A stretch of DNA of 64,000 nt from Comamonadaceae bacterium (GTDB lineage: Bacteria > Pseudomonadota > Gammaproteobacteria > Burkholderiales > Burkholderiaceae_C), in NCBI GenBank assembly GCA_009996515.1, contig JAACZV010000008.1, forward strand, positions 122,861 through 186,860, in the 5' to 3' direction. The notes beneath the pieces were generated by a model. The model was not told where the DNA came from. It worked only from the letters and a program-made list of their open reading frames with translations, and searched no databases. The position numbers and the translations under genes are program-made. Every line of letters begins with the position of its first letter. The stretch's first letter is position 1. Shown piece by piece: positions 51,725 to 62,600 of this stretch.

Positions 51725-52918
51725 TCAGCCCCCGAACATCATGCGCTGGGCCAGCGCGCGCTTCAGCGGCGTGGCCAGCTCCAGCCCGGCCAGCGCCAGG
51801 CCGCGCAGCGCCGGCAGGCCCGGCAGCCGCCAGGCGAAGCTGCGGGCCAGGAAGTCGGTGGCGGCGATCATGGGCCAGCGGTCGGGCGCGCGCTGCCACT
51901 CGACGCGGGCCAGCGCGGCGTCCAGGGCCTGGCCCGTCGCGGCGGCCGTCTCCGACCACTCGCGCAGCGCGTCCACCAGCGACTGTGCGTCGCGCAGGCC
52001 CAGGTTCAGCCCCTGGCCGGCCACCGGATGCAGCGTCTGCGCCGCGTTGCCGATGCGCAGCGCGCGGCCCTGCAGCAGCCGGGTCTCGGCGTTCAGGCCC
52101 AGCGGGAAGCATTTCAGCGCCGAGATGCCGGTCAGCCGGCCGGCCTCGGCGGGCAGCTGCTGCTGGATGACGGTCAGGCGCTGGGCGTCGTTCAGCGTCG
52201 CGATGTCGTCCTCGGCCTGCGGCAGGCACCAGACCAGCGCCGCGCGCGCGCCCTGGGCGTCGTCGGGCAGCGGCAGCAGGGCCAGCGGGCCGTTGCGCGT
52301 GAAGCGCTCGATGGCCAGGCCTTGCAGGCCCGGCGCGGCCAGGCGCACCGTGCCCACCCAGGCGTTCTGGTGGTAGTCGCTGCGGATGGACTTGCGCTGC
52401 TGCTCGGCGAACACGCCGCCCTCGGCGACGACGGCGAGGTCGAAATGGTCCACGACCGGGCCCTCGCCGCAGTCCAGCTCCACGCCGCCGGCCTGTGAGC
52501 GGATCGCATGCACGGCCGTCGCGAAGCGCGTGAACAGGCGCGTGTGCTGCTCCGCGGCCAGCGCCAGCCAGCGCTGCTGCAGCGGCGCGACGAGGGCGCC
52601 ATAGGGCAGCACGGCGCCCAGCTGGGGCAGGCCTTGCTCGGCGGCGCTGAAGCGCACCGCGCCGGACACCGGCGCCGGCGGCGCCTGGCTGACGTGCACG
52701 GCCTGGATGGCCTGGGCGCCGTCCGGCACCCAGGCCTGCAGGCGTTGCAGCAGCCGGATGCTGCCCAGGTTCAGGGCCAGCGTGCGCGCGTCGCCACGGA
52801 TGTCGCGCTCCAGCGGCCGGGTGTCGAACAGATGGATTTCGGCCCCCGCCAGCCGCTGGGCGGCGAGCAGGGCCAGGGCCAGGCCCGCGGGGCCGGCGCC
52901 AATGACGGCGAGCTTCAT
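51725..52918 (-). CDS. UbiH/UbiF/COQ6-family FAD monooxygenase
   Basis: A 397-residue flavoprotein hydroxylase of the ubiquinone-biosynthesis type. The FAD Rossmann motif is [11 protein letters not shown] at about 7-17, and the family's second motif appears as G-D-A-R-T-L-A-L-N. The third (normally G-D-A-A-H-x-x-H-P-x-A-G-Q-G) reads [14 protein letters not shown] at about 288-301, with Asn replacing the usual FAD-contacting Asp. It may hydroxylate a quinone-ring precursor, but the exact ring position is not determinable. It is divergent from the aldo/keto reductase gene (97 bases) and heads a minus-strand operon. Confidence 0.86.
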   Translation of the reverse strand: MKLAVIGAGPAGLALALLAAQRLAGAEIHLFDTRPLERDIRGDARTLALNLGSIRLLQRLQAWVPDGAQAIQAVHVSQAPPAPVSGAVRFSAAEQGLPQLGAVLPYGALVAPLQQRWLALAAEQHTRLFTRFATAVHAIRSQAGGVELDCGEGPVVDHFDLAVVAEGGVFAEQQRKSIRSDYHQNAWVGTVRLAAPGLQGLAIERFTRNGPLALLPLPDDAQGARAALVWCLPQAEDDIATLNDAQRLTVIQQQLPAEAGRLTGISALKCFPLGLNAETRLLQGRALRIGNAAQTLHPVAGQGLNLGLRDAQSLVDALREWSETAAATGQALDAALARVEWQRAPDRWPMIAATDFLARSFAWRLPGLPALRGLALAGLELATPLKRALAQRMMFGG

Positions 52919-53015
52919 GGGCGCAACGATACCCGCACGCGCCGCGGCGCTGAAACGGGCCGCCCGGGCGCTTAAGCTGCGGTCTTCCCCGCAACCGCGA
53001 CAGACAGGACTCCCC

Positions 53016-53999
53016 ATGCAATACCGCCGCCTCGGCCGCGCCGGCCTCCAGGTTTCCGAACTCTCCCTCGGCTCCTGGGTCACGTACCACAACCAGGTCG
53101 ACACCAAGGCCGCCACCGAGATGCTGGCCGAGGCCTTCGATGCCGGCGTCAACTTCTTCGACAACGCCGAGGTCTATGCCCAGGGCGAGAGCGAGGTGGT
53201 GATGGGCCAGGCCTTCAAGGCGCTGGGCTGGAACCGGCTGGACTACATCGTCTCCAGCAAGTTCTTCTGGGGGCTGCAGCGCGACGGCGTGACGACGGCC
53301 AACCGCAAGGACACGCTGAACCGCAAATACCTGATGCAGGCCGTCGACGGCTCGCTCAAGCGCCTGCAGCTGGAGCACCTGGACCTGATCTACTGCCACC
53401 GCCCCGACCCGAACACCCCCATCGAGGAGACCGTGTGGGCGATGAGCGACATCATCCGCCAGGGCAAGGCGCTGTACTGGGGCACCAGCGAATGGAGCGC
53501 CGGCGACATCCGCGCCGCCTGGGAGATCGCCGAGCGCCACCACCTGCACAAGCCGGTCGTCGAGCAGCCGCAATACCACCTGTTCCACCGCCGCCGCGTC
53601 GAGCAGGACTACGCGCGGCTGTACGAGGACATCGGCCTGGGCCTGACGACGTGGAGCCCGCTGGCCTCGGGCCTGCTGACCGGCAAATACCGCGGCGGCA
53701 TCCCCGCCGGCAGCCGTGGCGCGCTGGACAACATGGCCTGGATGCGCGAGCAGCTGCAGGACAAGGCCAAGAACGACGCGGTGGGCCAGCTGGCCGGCAT
53801 CGCCGCCGAGCTGGGCTGCAACACGGCCCAGCTGGCCATCGCGTGGATCAACCGCAACCCGCGCGTGTCCACGGTCATCCTGGGGGCCAGCCGCATCGAG
53901 CAGCTGCGCGACAACCTCGGTGCGCTGGCCGTGACGCCCAAGCTCACGCCGGAGGTGCTGGAGCGCATCGACGCCATCACTCGCCCGCTGGCGCAGTAG
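53016..53999 (+). CDS. Aldo/keto reductase (Kv-beta-like)
   Basis: A 327-residue NADPH-dependent oxidoreductase with the TIM-barrel aldo/keto reductase fold. The catalytic tetrad is present: D49 in F-F-D-N-A-E, Y54 in E-V-Y-A, K85 in S-S-K-F-F-W, and H118 in Y-C-H-R-P-D. The sequence is closest to the voltage-gated-potassium-channel beta-subunit/YghZ-like group (W-V-T-Y-H-N-Q-V near the start, W-G-T-S-E-W, Y-H-L-F-H-R), whose bacterial members reduce reactive aldehydes such as methylglyoxal. It could act on methylglyoxal made by MgsA, but the two genes are 50 kb apart. Confidence 0.93.
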   Translation: MQYRRLGRAGLQVSELSLGSWVTYHNQVDTKAATEMLAEAFDAGVNFFDNAEVYAQGESEVVMGQAFKALGWNRLDYIVSSKFFWGLQRDGVTTANRKDTLNRKYLMQAVDGSLKRLQLEHLDLIYCHRPDPNTPIEETVWAMSDIIRQGKALYWGTSEWSAGDIRAAWEIAERHHLHKPVVEQPQYHLFHRRRVEQDYARLYEDIGLGLTTWSPLASGLLTGKYRGGIPAGSRGALDNMAWMREQLQDKAKNDAVGQLAGIAAELGCNTAQLAIAWINRNPRVSTVILGASRIEQLRDNLGALAVTPKLTPEVLERIDAITRPLAQ

Positions 54000-54033
54000 C
54001 CCCGTGCCGGCGGCGTCGCCGAGAATGCACGGC

Positions 54034-57000
54034 ATGAGGGGCCTGTCAACGAAGGGTTATGCCGCGCTGTGGATGGCCGCCTGCCTGGCCGTCCCGGCGC
54101 TGGCCGTCACGCCGCGCTTCGAGCCGGTGGGCGAGGCCGATTCGCTGCGCGACCGCGCCGTGTCGGCGCTGGCCATGGACGCGCAGGGCTTTCTGTGGGT
54201 GGGCATGCCCGACGGGCTGCAGCGCTTCGACGGCTATCGCTTTCGCCGCCATCCGCTGCGCGACCCGGCCGACGGTGCCGCGGTGGACCAGTTCGTGCGC
54301 AGCCTGCTGGCCGACCCGCGCGGCGGCCTCTGGGTGGCCGCCGGCAACAGCGGCCTGGCGCGGCTGGACACCGCCACCGGCCAGTGGCAGCGCTGGGCCC
54401 GTGCCGAGGGCGCGCCGCTGGATGCGCAGGCACCGGCCTCCAACGCCGTGCGCGCGCTGGCGCTGGAGCCCGACGGCAGCCTGTGGGTGGGCACCCAGGG
54501 CGGCCTCTCGCGGCTGGACCCGCAGCAGCGCGGCTTCAGCCATCTGCGCGGCGCCGCTTCGGGCCTGCCCGACGAGCGCATCGCCGCGCTGCTGCGCGAC
54601 CGCCGCGGCACGCTGTGGATAGGCACCTCGCAAGGCCTGGCACGCAAGCCCGCCGGCAGCGAGCGCATCCAGCCCGTCGAGCTGGGCCTGACGAAGCCGC
54701 AGATCACGCTGCTGGCCGAGACGCGCGACGGCCGCGTGCTGGTCGGCACCAGCCAGGGCGAGCTGCGCATGCTGGCGGCCGAGGACGGCCGTGCGCTGCC
54801 CTTCGCCGAGCGCGCCGGCGCCAGCGACGGCGCCTGGCCGGTGCTGTCCATGGTGCAGGCCGGCGACGACGAGCTCTGGCTGGGCGGGCGCAACGGCATG
54901 GAGCGCCGCCGCGCCAGCGACGGCGCGCTGCTCGAGCGCCTGCCGCCCGAGGGCAGCAGCCCCGCGCCGGTGCCGCGCAGCGAGGTACGCGCACTGCTGC
55001 GCGACCCCTCGGGCACGGTCTGGGCGGGCAGCTACCGCTCCGGGCTGATGCGCCATGTGCCGCCGCTGGCCGGCCTGGCCCTGGTGCAGAACGAGGGCGA
55101 ACGCTGGCGGCGCTTCGGCGACCTGGACGTGCGCAGCGTGCTGCAGCTGGACGACGGCCGCGTCTGGCTGGGCACCCAGTCCTGCGGCGTGGTCATGCTG
55201 GACGCGGCGCTGCGGCCCGTCGGCGAGATCCTCACGGCGGCCGGCCGGCAGGCCACGCTGGGCCGCATCGGCGCGATGGCGCAGACGCGCGACGGCGTCT
55301 GGCTGGCCACCGAGTCCGAGCTGATGCGCTTCGACACGCAGGGCCGCTGGCGGCAGACGCTGGCCACCGGCCGCGTCACCGTGCGGCGCCTGCACAGCGC
55401 GCGCGACGGCCAGCTCTGGCTGGCCACCACCGACGGCCTGTGGCGGCTGCCGCCCGGTGGCGCCGAGCTGCTGCCGGTCATGCTGGCCGGCGGCCCGCGC
55501 AGCAGCGGCGAGGTCAATGCCTTGCAGGAGATGCCCGACGGCAGCCTGTGGGTGGGCGGCGCATCCGGCCTGCTGCGCATCGCCAGGCCCGGCGACGCGC
55601 AGCCGCTGGCCGAGGCGCCGGCCACGCCGGGCCTGGTCGGCCGCACCGTCGTGGGCCTGGCCGTGGACGGCCAGGGCGCGCTCTGGGCGGACACCAGCGC
55701 CGGCCTGCACCGCGGCACGGCGGACGGCGCGCAGGGGCTGCGCTTCGAGCATTTCCCGGCCGCGTCCGGCGCCGATGTCATCGGCGCCTTCGGCGCCAAC
55801 CTGCTGGCCGACGCGCAGGGCCGCATCTGGACCCACCGCGGCTATTTCGACCCGCGCAGCGGCCAGCGCCTGGAGCTGGGGGCCGTCGACGGCGCCGACA
55901 TCGGCACCGCCTGGTTCCGCGCCTACACGCGGCTGGCCGACGGACGCTTCCTGTTCGGCGGCGCACGCGGCCTGCTGGTGCTGCAGCCCGAGCGCTTCGT
56001 GCCCTGGACCTACCAGCCCCCGGTCGTCGCGACCGAGCTGCGCCTGGCCGGCGTCAACCTGCCGCTGCCGGCCGCCGGCCAGCCGCTGGTGCTGCCGCCC
56101 GATGGCCGCGGCTTCAGCCTGGGCTTCGCGGCGCTGGACTACAGCCGCCCGGCCAGCCTGCACTACCGCTATCGCCTCGAGGGCCTGGACGCCGACTGGC
56201 TGGAGGCCGGCGCCACGGCCCGCCGCGCGGCCTACACCAACCTCGAGCCGGGCCGCTACCTGATGCGCGTGCAGGGCAGCAACCGCCAGGGCGACTGGAG
56301 CCCGCACGAGCTGCGCCTGGAGGTGCAGGTGCAGGCGGCCTGGTGGCAGGCGCGCTGGCTGCAGGCGCTGGCCGGCCTGGCCGCTGCCGGCCTGCTGCTG
56401 GCCGCGTTCCGGCTGCGCACGCGGCTGCTGCTGGCGCGCCAGCGCGAGCTGGAGGCGCGCGTGGCCGAGGCCACGGCGGCGCTGGCCGCCAAGTCGGCCG
56501 AGCTGGAGGAGGCCAGCCTCACCGACCCGCTGACCGGCCTGCGCAACCGCCGCTTCCTCGAGCAGCAGCTGCCCGGCGACGTCGCGCTGGCCGTGCGCCG
56601 CCACGAGGGCGGCGAGCTCTATGGCCATGGACCGGGCACCGCGCCGGTGGAGCGCAGCCGCGAGATGCTGTTCTTCCTCATCGACGTGGACCACTTCAAG
56701 CGCATCAACGACGAATGGGGCCATATGGCCGGCGACGCCGTGCTGATGCAGATGCGCGGCCGGCTGGGCCAGGTGTTCCGCGCCTCCGACCATCTGGTGC
56801 GCTGGGGCGGCGAGGAGTTCCTGGTGGTCGCCCGCGAGACCTCGCGCAGCCGCGCGGCCGAGCTGGCCGAGCGCGCCCGCCAGGTCATCGCCGGCCAGCC
56901 CTTCGACCTGGGCGGCGGCGTGCGGCTGTCGCTGACCTGCTCGGTCGGCTTCATCGCCTTCCCGCTGTGCGCGGCGCTGCCGCGCGCGCTGGACTGGCGC

Positions 57001-57177
57001 GCCGCCGTGGACCTGGCCGACACGGCCCTCTACCAGGCCAAGAAGAGCGGCCGCGACGCCTGGGTGGGCCTGCTGGATGCCAGCGCCGCCAGCGAGACCC
57101 AGCTGCGCCAGGACGCGCGCGGGCCGCTGGCCGACTGGGCCGCCAGCGGCCGGCTGACACTGCTGCACTCCGGCTGA
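54034..57177 (+). CDS. Periplasmic beta-propeller diguanylate cyclase
   Basis: A 1047-residue membrane protein. A signal-anchor start (MRGLSTKGYAALWMAACLAV) leads to a long periplasmic sensor of two-component-regulator-propeller repeats (recurring L-W-V-G-T-x-x-G-L blades, about 30-640), then a Y_Y_Y domain (F-A-A-L-D-Y-S-R-P-A and Y-R-Y-R-L-E-G, about 680-765), one membrane helix (about 776-798) and a cytoplasmic GGDEF domain. The active site is G-G-E-E-F at 925-929, with an intact inhibitory R-x-x-D site (RASD) five residues upstream. It should therefore make cyclic-di-GMP with feedback control. The start at 54034 is one of three in-frame ATGs. Confidence 0.92.
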   Translation: MRGLSTKGYAALWMAACLAVPALAVTPRFEPVGEADSLRDRAVSALAMDAQGFLWVGMPDGLQRFDGYRFRRHPLRDPADGAAVDQFVRSLLADPRGGLWVAAGNSGLARLDTATGQWQRWARAEGAPLDAQAPASNAVRALALEPDGSLWVGTQGGLSRLDPQQRGFSHLRGAASGLPDERIAALLRDRRGTLWIGTSQGLARKPAGSERIQPVELGLTKPQITLLAETRDGRVLVGTSQGELRMLAAEDGRALPFAERAGASDGAWPVLSMVQAGDDELWLGGRNGMERRRASDGALLERLPPEGSSPAPVPRSEVRALLRDPSGTVWAGSYRSGLMRHVPPLAGLALVQNEGERWRRFGDLDVRSVLQLDDGRVWLGTQSCGVVMLDAALRPVGEILTAAGRQATLGRIGAMAQTRDGVWLATESELMRFDTQGRWRQTLATGRVTVRRLHSARDGQLWLATTDGLWRLPPGGAELLPVMLAGGPRSSGEVNALQEMPDGSLWVGGASGLLRIARPGDAQPLAEAPATPGLVGRTVVGLAVDGQGALWADTSAGLHRGTADGAQGLRFEHFPAASGADVIGAFGANLLADAQGRIWTHRGYFDPRSGQRLELGAVDGADIGTAWFRAYTRLADGRFLFGGARGLLVLQPERFVPWTYQPPVVATELRLAGVNLPLPAAGQPLVLPPDGRGFSLGFAALDYSRPASLHYRYRLEGLDADWLEAGATARRAAYTNLEPGRYLMRVQGSNRQGDWSPHELRLEVQVQAAWWQARWLQALAGLAAAGLLLAAFRLRTRLLLARQRELEARVAEATAALAAKSAELEEASLTDPLTGLRNRRFLEQQLPGDVALAVRRHEGGELYGHGPGTAPVERSREMLFFLIDVDHFKRINDEWGHMAGDAVLMQMRGRLGQVFRASDHLVRWGGEEFLVVARETSRSRAAELAERARQVIAGQPFDLGGGVRLSLTCSVGFIAFPLCAALPRALDWRAAVDLADTALYQAKKSGRDAWVGLLDASAASETQLRQDARGPLADWAASGRLTLLHSG

Positions 57178-57258
57178 GATGCAGTTCCGGCCCCTGTTTG
57201 ACCCCATCGACAACCCCGGCGCGGGCGGGCCGCCGCGCATCCACCTCAAGAGCTTGGC

Positions 57259-57819
57259 ATGACATCGTCTTCACCCACCGGATTCCTGCTCGCGCTCGCG
57301 GGCGGGCTGTGCCTGGCCGCCGCGGCGGGCGCCGCCGAGCCCACGGCCTGCGAGGCGAAATACAAAGAGGTCGCACCGGCCGCGATCAAGCTGCCCTACT
57401 GGGAGTTCGACCAGTCGGAGGCGGGCTGGCGCAAGCTGGGCAACTGCTTCGCGGAGGCCTCCCAGCTGCTGGGCCGCTACGTCAGGAAGCAGGAGGCGGA
57501 GTTGCGCGGCGTGCGCTGGCATCTGGCGCAGACGCTGGCGATGTCGGGGGACAACGCACGCGCCGCCGAGGAGGCGCTCAAGTCGCTGGAGCCCGACGAG
57601 GCGCGGCATCCGACCTTCAGCTGGAACACCTACGCCCTGGCCACCGTGGCCTTCCTGCGCCAGGACCGGGCCGCCTTCGACGTCCACTACGAGGCCCACC
57701 GGATCGCGGCCGAGAAGCATCCCGAGAACCGGACCAATCTGGACGTCCTCACCGGGCTGTCGAACTGCTTCGGCAGGCCCTACAAGGACGCCTACGGCAG
57801 ATGCCGCGCGGCGCCGTAG
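57259..57819 (+). CDS. Secreted protein of unknown function (186 aa)
   Basis: A protein with a clear signal peptide (GFLLALAGGLCLAAAAGAAE) and a mature helical domain. Tetratricopeptide-like character is suggested by W-R-K-L-G-N-C-F-A-E-A-S-Q-L-L-G-R-Y and A-Q-T-L-A-M-S-G-D-N-A-R-A-A-E-E-A-L-K-S-L, followed by a second similar pair, so it may be a short TPR-like scaffold. Four mature cysteines could pair. Not recognised beyond that. It lies 81 bases after the cyclase gene on the same strand, and 9 bases before the stop of the convergent TonB-like gene. Confidence 0.72.
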   Translation: MTSSSPTGFLLALAGGLCLAAAAGAAEPTACEAKYKEVAPAAIKLPYWEFDQSEAGWRKLGNCFAEASQLLGRYVRKQEAELRGVRWHLAQTLAMSGDNARAAEEALKSLEPDEARHPTFSWNTYALATVAFLRQDRAAFDVHYEAHRIAAEKHPENRTNLDVLTGLSNCFGRPYKDAYGRCRAAP

Positions 57820-57828
57820 CCGGCCGCC

Positions 57829-59316
57829 TCAGTACAGCCGGATCGCCGTGTCGAAGTGCCAGGTGCGGCGGATCTCGATGACGTCGTACTCGCGCGCCAG
57901 CGCCGGCGGGAAGGGCGGGTAGTTGGCCTGGCTCTCGACGACGCGGCGGATGGCGTCGTCCAGAGCCGGCACGCCGCTGGAGCGGAAGAAGCTGACCGAC
58001 TCCACGGTGCCGTCGCTGCGCAGCGCCACCGTCACCAGCGGGTCCACATGGGGCTGCTGGACGGCCTCGCGCACCAGCTCGAAGGTGGGGTTGAGCTGGA
58101 TCTTGCGCGCCCAGGCCTCGGCATAGAGCACCAGCTCCACATTCGCGTCGCTGCGGCCGAACAGGCGGCCGCGGCGGGCGCTGCTCCAGGAGGAGGGCAG
58201 CTGGGACTGGGCCTGGCGCGCCGCATCGCGCCTGGCGGCCTCCTCGTTGAGCTGCTGGCCGATGGCGCGCAGCCTGGCCTCGCGCAAGGCCTCGGCAGCC
58301 TTGGCGTCGGCCAGTCGGGCGGCCTCGGCGCGGGCGGCCTCCTGGCGCAACGCTTCCTGGCGGGCCGACTCCTGCCGCACAGCCTCCTGGCGCGCCACGG
58401 CCTGACGCGCGGCTTCGGCCCGCGCCGCTTCCTGGCGGGCGGCTTCCTGCCGGGCCGCTTCGGCGCGCGCGGCCTCGGCCTGGGCGGCCTCCTGGCGCGC
58501 CGCTTCCTGCTGGGCGGCGGCGCGGCGTGCGGCCTGCTGCCGTTCGGCCTCCAGCCGCGCCGCCTCGGCGCGGGCCGCCTCCTGTCTTGCCATGGCCTGG
58601 CGCTGCGCCTCCTGGCGTTCGGCATCCAGCCTGGCGGCCTCGGCCCGCGCCGCTTCCTGGCGGGCGGCCTCCTGCTTGGCGGCCTCCTGGCGCTCCGCCT
58701 CGGCCTGGGCGGCCGCCATGCGCTCGTTCTGCTGCTGGGCCTGCTGCTGCGCCTCGCGCCTGGCGCGGTCGAGCAGGGCCAGTTCGGCGGCGCGCTCGCG
58801 GGTCTCGCGCTCCAGGGCGGCCCGGGTGGCATCGCCGGACTCGCGCAGCCGCGTCACCTCGCCCAGCGGGCCGGAGGCCGCGCCGAAGGCGGCGATGACG
58901 GGGGCGGAGGCGGGCGGCGCGGGCGGCACGCTCCAGGTCGTCTCGCGGGGCCGGTCGACGGCGATGACGGCGGGGGCCGCCGGGGCGGCCGGCACGGCGG
59001 CGGCCTCCGGGACTTCGGTTTGCGGCGCCGGCAGGGCCTGCCCGGCCGCCGCCGGGTCCTCGGCCGGCGGCGCCGCCTCGGGCGGGGCCGGCGGCGTCAC
59101 CAGCACCACGCGCAGATCGGGCACTTCGGCCCGCCGGGCCTGCCAGGGCAGGGTCAGGCCCGGCAGGCCCAGGCCTGCGCCGCCCAGGCTCAGGCTGAGC
59201 AGCAGCGCATGGACCAGCAGGGAGATCAGCAGCGCCCGCAGCGGCCCGTGGCGCCGGCCCGGTGGCCAGGCCTGGGCCGCCGGCGCGAGGCGGGGGGCCG
59301 TGGACCCGCGGCTCAA
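57829..59316 (-). CDS. TonB/TolA-like energy transducer with pentad-repeat rod
   Basis: A 495-residue inner-membrane-anchored protein. After a short Pro/Arg start comes one membrane helix (about 27-45) containing S32-L-L-V-H36, the S-x-x-x-H motif by which TonB meets ExbB/ExbD. A Pro/Ala-rich stretch (75-145), charged helix (150-210) and 26 pentads (210-339) of the form [QAL]-E-A-x-R follow, then a TonB-type C-terminal domain (about 400-495; V-T-V-A-L-R-S-D-G-T-V-E-S-V, then Y-P-P-F-P-P-A). It probably spans the periplasm as a rigid rod and couples inner-membrane energy to an outer-membrane partner. No exbB/exbD is nearby. The TTG at 59316 is the only plausible start. Confidence 0.85.
   Translation of the reverse strand: MSRGSTAPRLAPAAQAWPPGRRHGPLRALLISLLVHALLLSLSLGGAGLGLPGLTLPWQARRAEVPDLRVVLVTPPAPPEAAPPAEDPAAAGQALPAPQTEVPEAAAVPAAPAAPAVIAVDRPRETTWSVPPAPPASAPVIAAFGAASGPLGEVTRLRESGDATRAALERETRERAAELALLDRARREAQQQAQQQNERMAAAQAEAERQEAAKQEAARQEAARAEAARLDAERQEAQRQAMARQEAARAEAARLEAERQQAARRAAAQQEAARQEAAQAEAARAEAARQEAARQEAARAEAARQAVARQEAVRQESARQEALRQEAARAEAARLADAKAAEALREARLRAIGQQLNEEAARRDAARQAQSQLPSSWSSARRGRLFGRSDANVELVLYAEAWARKIQLNPTFELVREAVQQPHVDPLVTVALRSDGTVESVSFFRSSGVPALDDAIRRVVESQANYPPFPPALAREYDVIEIRRTWHFDTAIRLY
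58300..58689 (-). repeat. 26 tandem pentapeptide-coding units in the TonB/TolA-like gene
   Basis: A 15-base imperfect period coding for [QAL]-E-A-[AV]-R-type pentads runs from residue Q210 to K339. Glu at position 2 and Arg at position 5 recur i to i+3 along the helix, favouring a stable charged single helix like TolA domain II. Units differ at silent positions, so the array is not a recent expansion. Confidence 0.9.
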
Positions 59317-59604
59317 GCCGGCCCCGCCATGGCTGCGCGGTGCTCGTGCGCAGGCCGCCAGCCCCGGCGGGGCGGGCTCGGCTGGGCAGAGCTCGTGAAG
59401 CGCATGCGCCCATTGTCGTCAGGCGGGCGCACCATCCGGCACCGGGTTGCCCGCAGTCGGGCGGCCGGTCCCGGCCGTCTGCAGGAGGGCGTCCTTCACG
59501 TTTGTCAAACGGGAGGCTGTCTGCGTAGTTGAGCGTCATGACGCATGAGGCGAATAATGGCGTTACGGATGGGGCCGCACCGGCTTCGCTGGGGAGGAGC
59601 GCCT

Positions 59605-62600
59605 GTGCGACTGAGCACGAAGTTCGAGAACCAGGTTCGTTTCGGGTTCGCCCTCGCCATCGCGATGGTGGCCGGGCTGTCCTTCGTGGTCTGGCATGTC
59701 GCCGACCAGGCCGCCGAGGCCGCCCAGATGGTCATGCGCACGCAGAAGCTGCTGCATGGCGTGGCCTATGTCCGTGCGGCCACGCTGCAGATCGAGCTGA
59801 GCACGCAGAGCTTTCGCATCACGGGCGATTCCGCGCATCTGCAGGCGCGCGACGTCGCCGTCGCCAAACGTGATCACACCCTAGACCAGATCGGGCAATG
59901 GACCGCGGACAACCCGGCCCAGCAGGAGCGCTGGCGGGCGCTGAGCGAGGTGCTGGCGCAGCGGCTGGCCATGTCCCGCCAGGTCGAGTCGCTGCGTCGC
60001 TCGGTTGGCCGCGAGGCGGCCGATGCCTATGTCGCCACGGCCCCGTTGCAGGAGACGCGCCAGCTCACCCATCGCCTGCTGGACGCGATGGAGGAAGACG
60101 AGCGCCAGCGCCTCGAGGCGCTGATCTCCAACGGCCAGCAGAAGGGGCGGCTGCTGAACGTGGTGGGCGGGTCCACGGTCGCCGTGTGGCTGGCCATGCT
60201 GGCGGCCACCTATGGGCTGATCCGCAAGCAGGTCCAGCGCATCGAGGCGAACCGCCGCCAGCTCGAGGACAGCGAAGCCAGGCTGGCCATCACGCTGCGC
60301 TGCATCGCCGACGGGGTCATGACCACCGATGTCGACGGCCGCGTCACGCGCATCAACCCGGCGGCGGAGCGCCTGACCGGCTGGGTCGCCGCCGAGGCCA
60401 TAGGCCGGCAGGTCGACAGCGTGTTCGCCCCCCGCTTCGAGGCGGAGCCGGTGCCGCGGCTAGAGCTGCTGTCCACCGTCATGGCCAGCGGCGAGACGCT
60501 GCAGGGCGAGGGCGAGCTGCGGGCGCGCGACGGCGCCGCCTGCCAGGTCGCGTTCTCCGCGACGCCCAAGCGCGGCCTGAACGGCCGCATCTACGGCATG
60601 GTGCTGGTGTTCCGCGACGTGACGCTGGAGCGCAGCGCCAAGCTTGACATCGAGGCGCAGAACAAGTGGCTGGCGGCGCGGGTGGACGAGCGCACCGAGC
60701 AGCTGCGCCAGAGCGAGGCGCATCTGCGCAGCGTGACCAGCCATGTGCCGGCCCTGATCGCCTACGTGGACGCGTCGCAGCGCTATGTCTACGTCAACCA
60801 GCAGTACGAGGACTGCTTCGCACCCGGGGCCGGCAGCGTGCTGGGCCGCAGCGTCCGCGAGGTGCTGGGCGAGACACGCTATGCCCAGGCCTCGCCCATG
60901 ATCGAGCGGGTGCTGCGGGGCGAGCCGCAGACCTACGACTGGCAGCCCTTCCCGGAGGTCTGGCAGGTTATCAGCTACGTGCCCCAGCGCGATGCCGAGG
61001 GTGGCGTCGTCGGCTACTACGTGCTGGGCTCGGACATCACGGAGCGCAAGCGCGCCGAGGCGCGCATCCAGGCGCTGAACGGCGAGCTGGCGCAGCGCGT
61101 GCATGAGCTGGAGCGCACGACCCGGGCCTTGCAGACGCTCAGCGCCGGCAACCGGACCATGCTGCGCGCCACCACCGAGGCCGAGCTGCTGGACGGCATG
61201 TGCGAGGCCATCGTGTCCACCAGCGGCTATGGCGCGGCCATCGTCTGGCTGTGCCAGGACGACGAGTTCGGCACGCTGCTGCCGGTGGCCGAGCGCGGCT
61301 ACCCGGGCGGCCTCGCGGCGCTGCGGCTGCTGCGGGTCAGCTGGCGCGATGGTGAATTCAGCGGCGGCGCGGTGGCGCATGCGACACGCAGCGAGCAGAT
61401 CACGGTGGTCGGCGACATGGACTCCAACCCCAGGTACCTGGCCTGGCGGCGCCACCTGGCCGGGCTGCGTTCCACGCTGGCCTGCCCGCTGCGGGTCAAC
61501 GGCCGCATCATCGGCGCGCTGGCCATCTACGACGTCGAGCCGGAGGCGTTCGATGCCGACGAGGTGACGCTGCTGACCGAGTCGGCCGACGACCTGGCCT
61601 TCGGCATCGCCAACCTGAGGTCGCTGGCCCAGCAGGAGCAGGACCGGCAGGCCCTGTCCCGCCTCAGCTATTTCGATGCGCTGACGGGCCTGCCCAACGA
61701 GGCCCAGTTCGCCGACGCGCTGCGGGTGGCTATCGAGCAGGGCGAACGGACCCGGCAGCCCTTCGCCGCGCTGCAGATCAACATCGACCGGCTGCGCGAG
61801 GTCAATGACGCGCTGGGCTTCAGCCAGGGCGACCAGATGCTGCGCGACTTCGGCGCCCGGCTGCGCGCCGTCGCGCCGGCGTCGGCGCTGGTGGCGCGGC
61901 TGCGCGGCGACGAGTTCGCGATCCTGATCAACCCCTGCGACCGCGAGGCGGCGACCGCGTTCGCACGTCGCGTGGCCGGCGTGCTGTCCGAGCCCTTCCA
62001 GGTCGCCGACATTCCGCTGGACGTCTCGTCCAAGACCGGCGTGGCCCTGTTCCCCGAGCACGGCGCCACGCCGCACGACTTCTTCCGCCGCATGGACACC
62101 GCGGTCCAGCAGGCGCGGCAGCGCGGCCTGCGCCAGGCCATCTTCGACCCGGTCAAGGGCGGCGACCAGCCCGGCCGGCTCAGCATGGCGTCGGAGCTGC
62201 GGCGCGCCATCGAAGGCGACCAGTTGCGCCTGTACCTGCAGCCCAAGGTCGAGCTGGCCAGCGGCCGCGTCTGCGGCGCCGAGGCGCTGGTGCGCTGGCA
62301 GCATCCCGTGCGCGGCATGGTCTCGCCGCACGAGTTCATCGAGCTGGCCGAGCACACGGGCCTGATCCGGCCGCTGACGGAGTGGATGCTCAAGGCCGCG
62401 CTGCGGCAGCACCGCGCCTGGGTGGGCGAGGGCGGCGCGCTGCCGATCGCGGTCAACCTCTCGGCCCGCAATCTGCGGGATGCGGAGCTGCCGGAGCAGA
62501 TCCGGCGCATGCTGGCCGAATCCGGCGCGCCGCAGGGCGCGCTGGAGCTGGAGATCACGGAAAGCGCCGTGATGGACGATGCCGAGCATGCGCTGTACGT

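Noticed and set aside
54046..57249. 1067-codon minus-strand open frame opposite the propeller cyclase
   Set aside because: Antisense shadow of a gene with an intact GGEEF domain; no motif of its own.
58300..58689. CRISPR-like or satellite array
   Set aside because: The period is 15 bases with no unique spacers and it keeps one reading frame; it is a coding repeat.
57856..59532. 558-codon plus-strand Gly/Leu-rich open frame
   Set aside because: It mirrors the pentad repeats of the TonB/TolA-like gene on the opposite strand. The minus-strand reading has a membrane helix, S-x-x-x-H motif and TonB-like end; the plus-strand one has nothing beyond repeat shadow.
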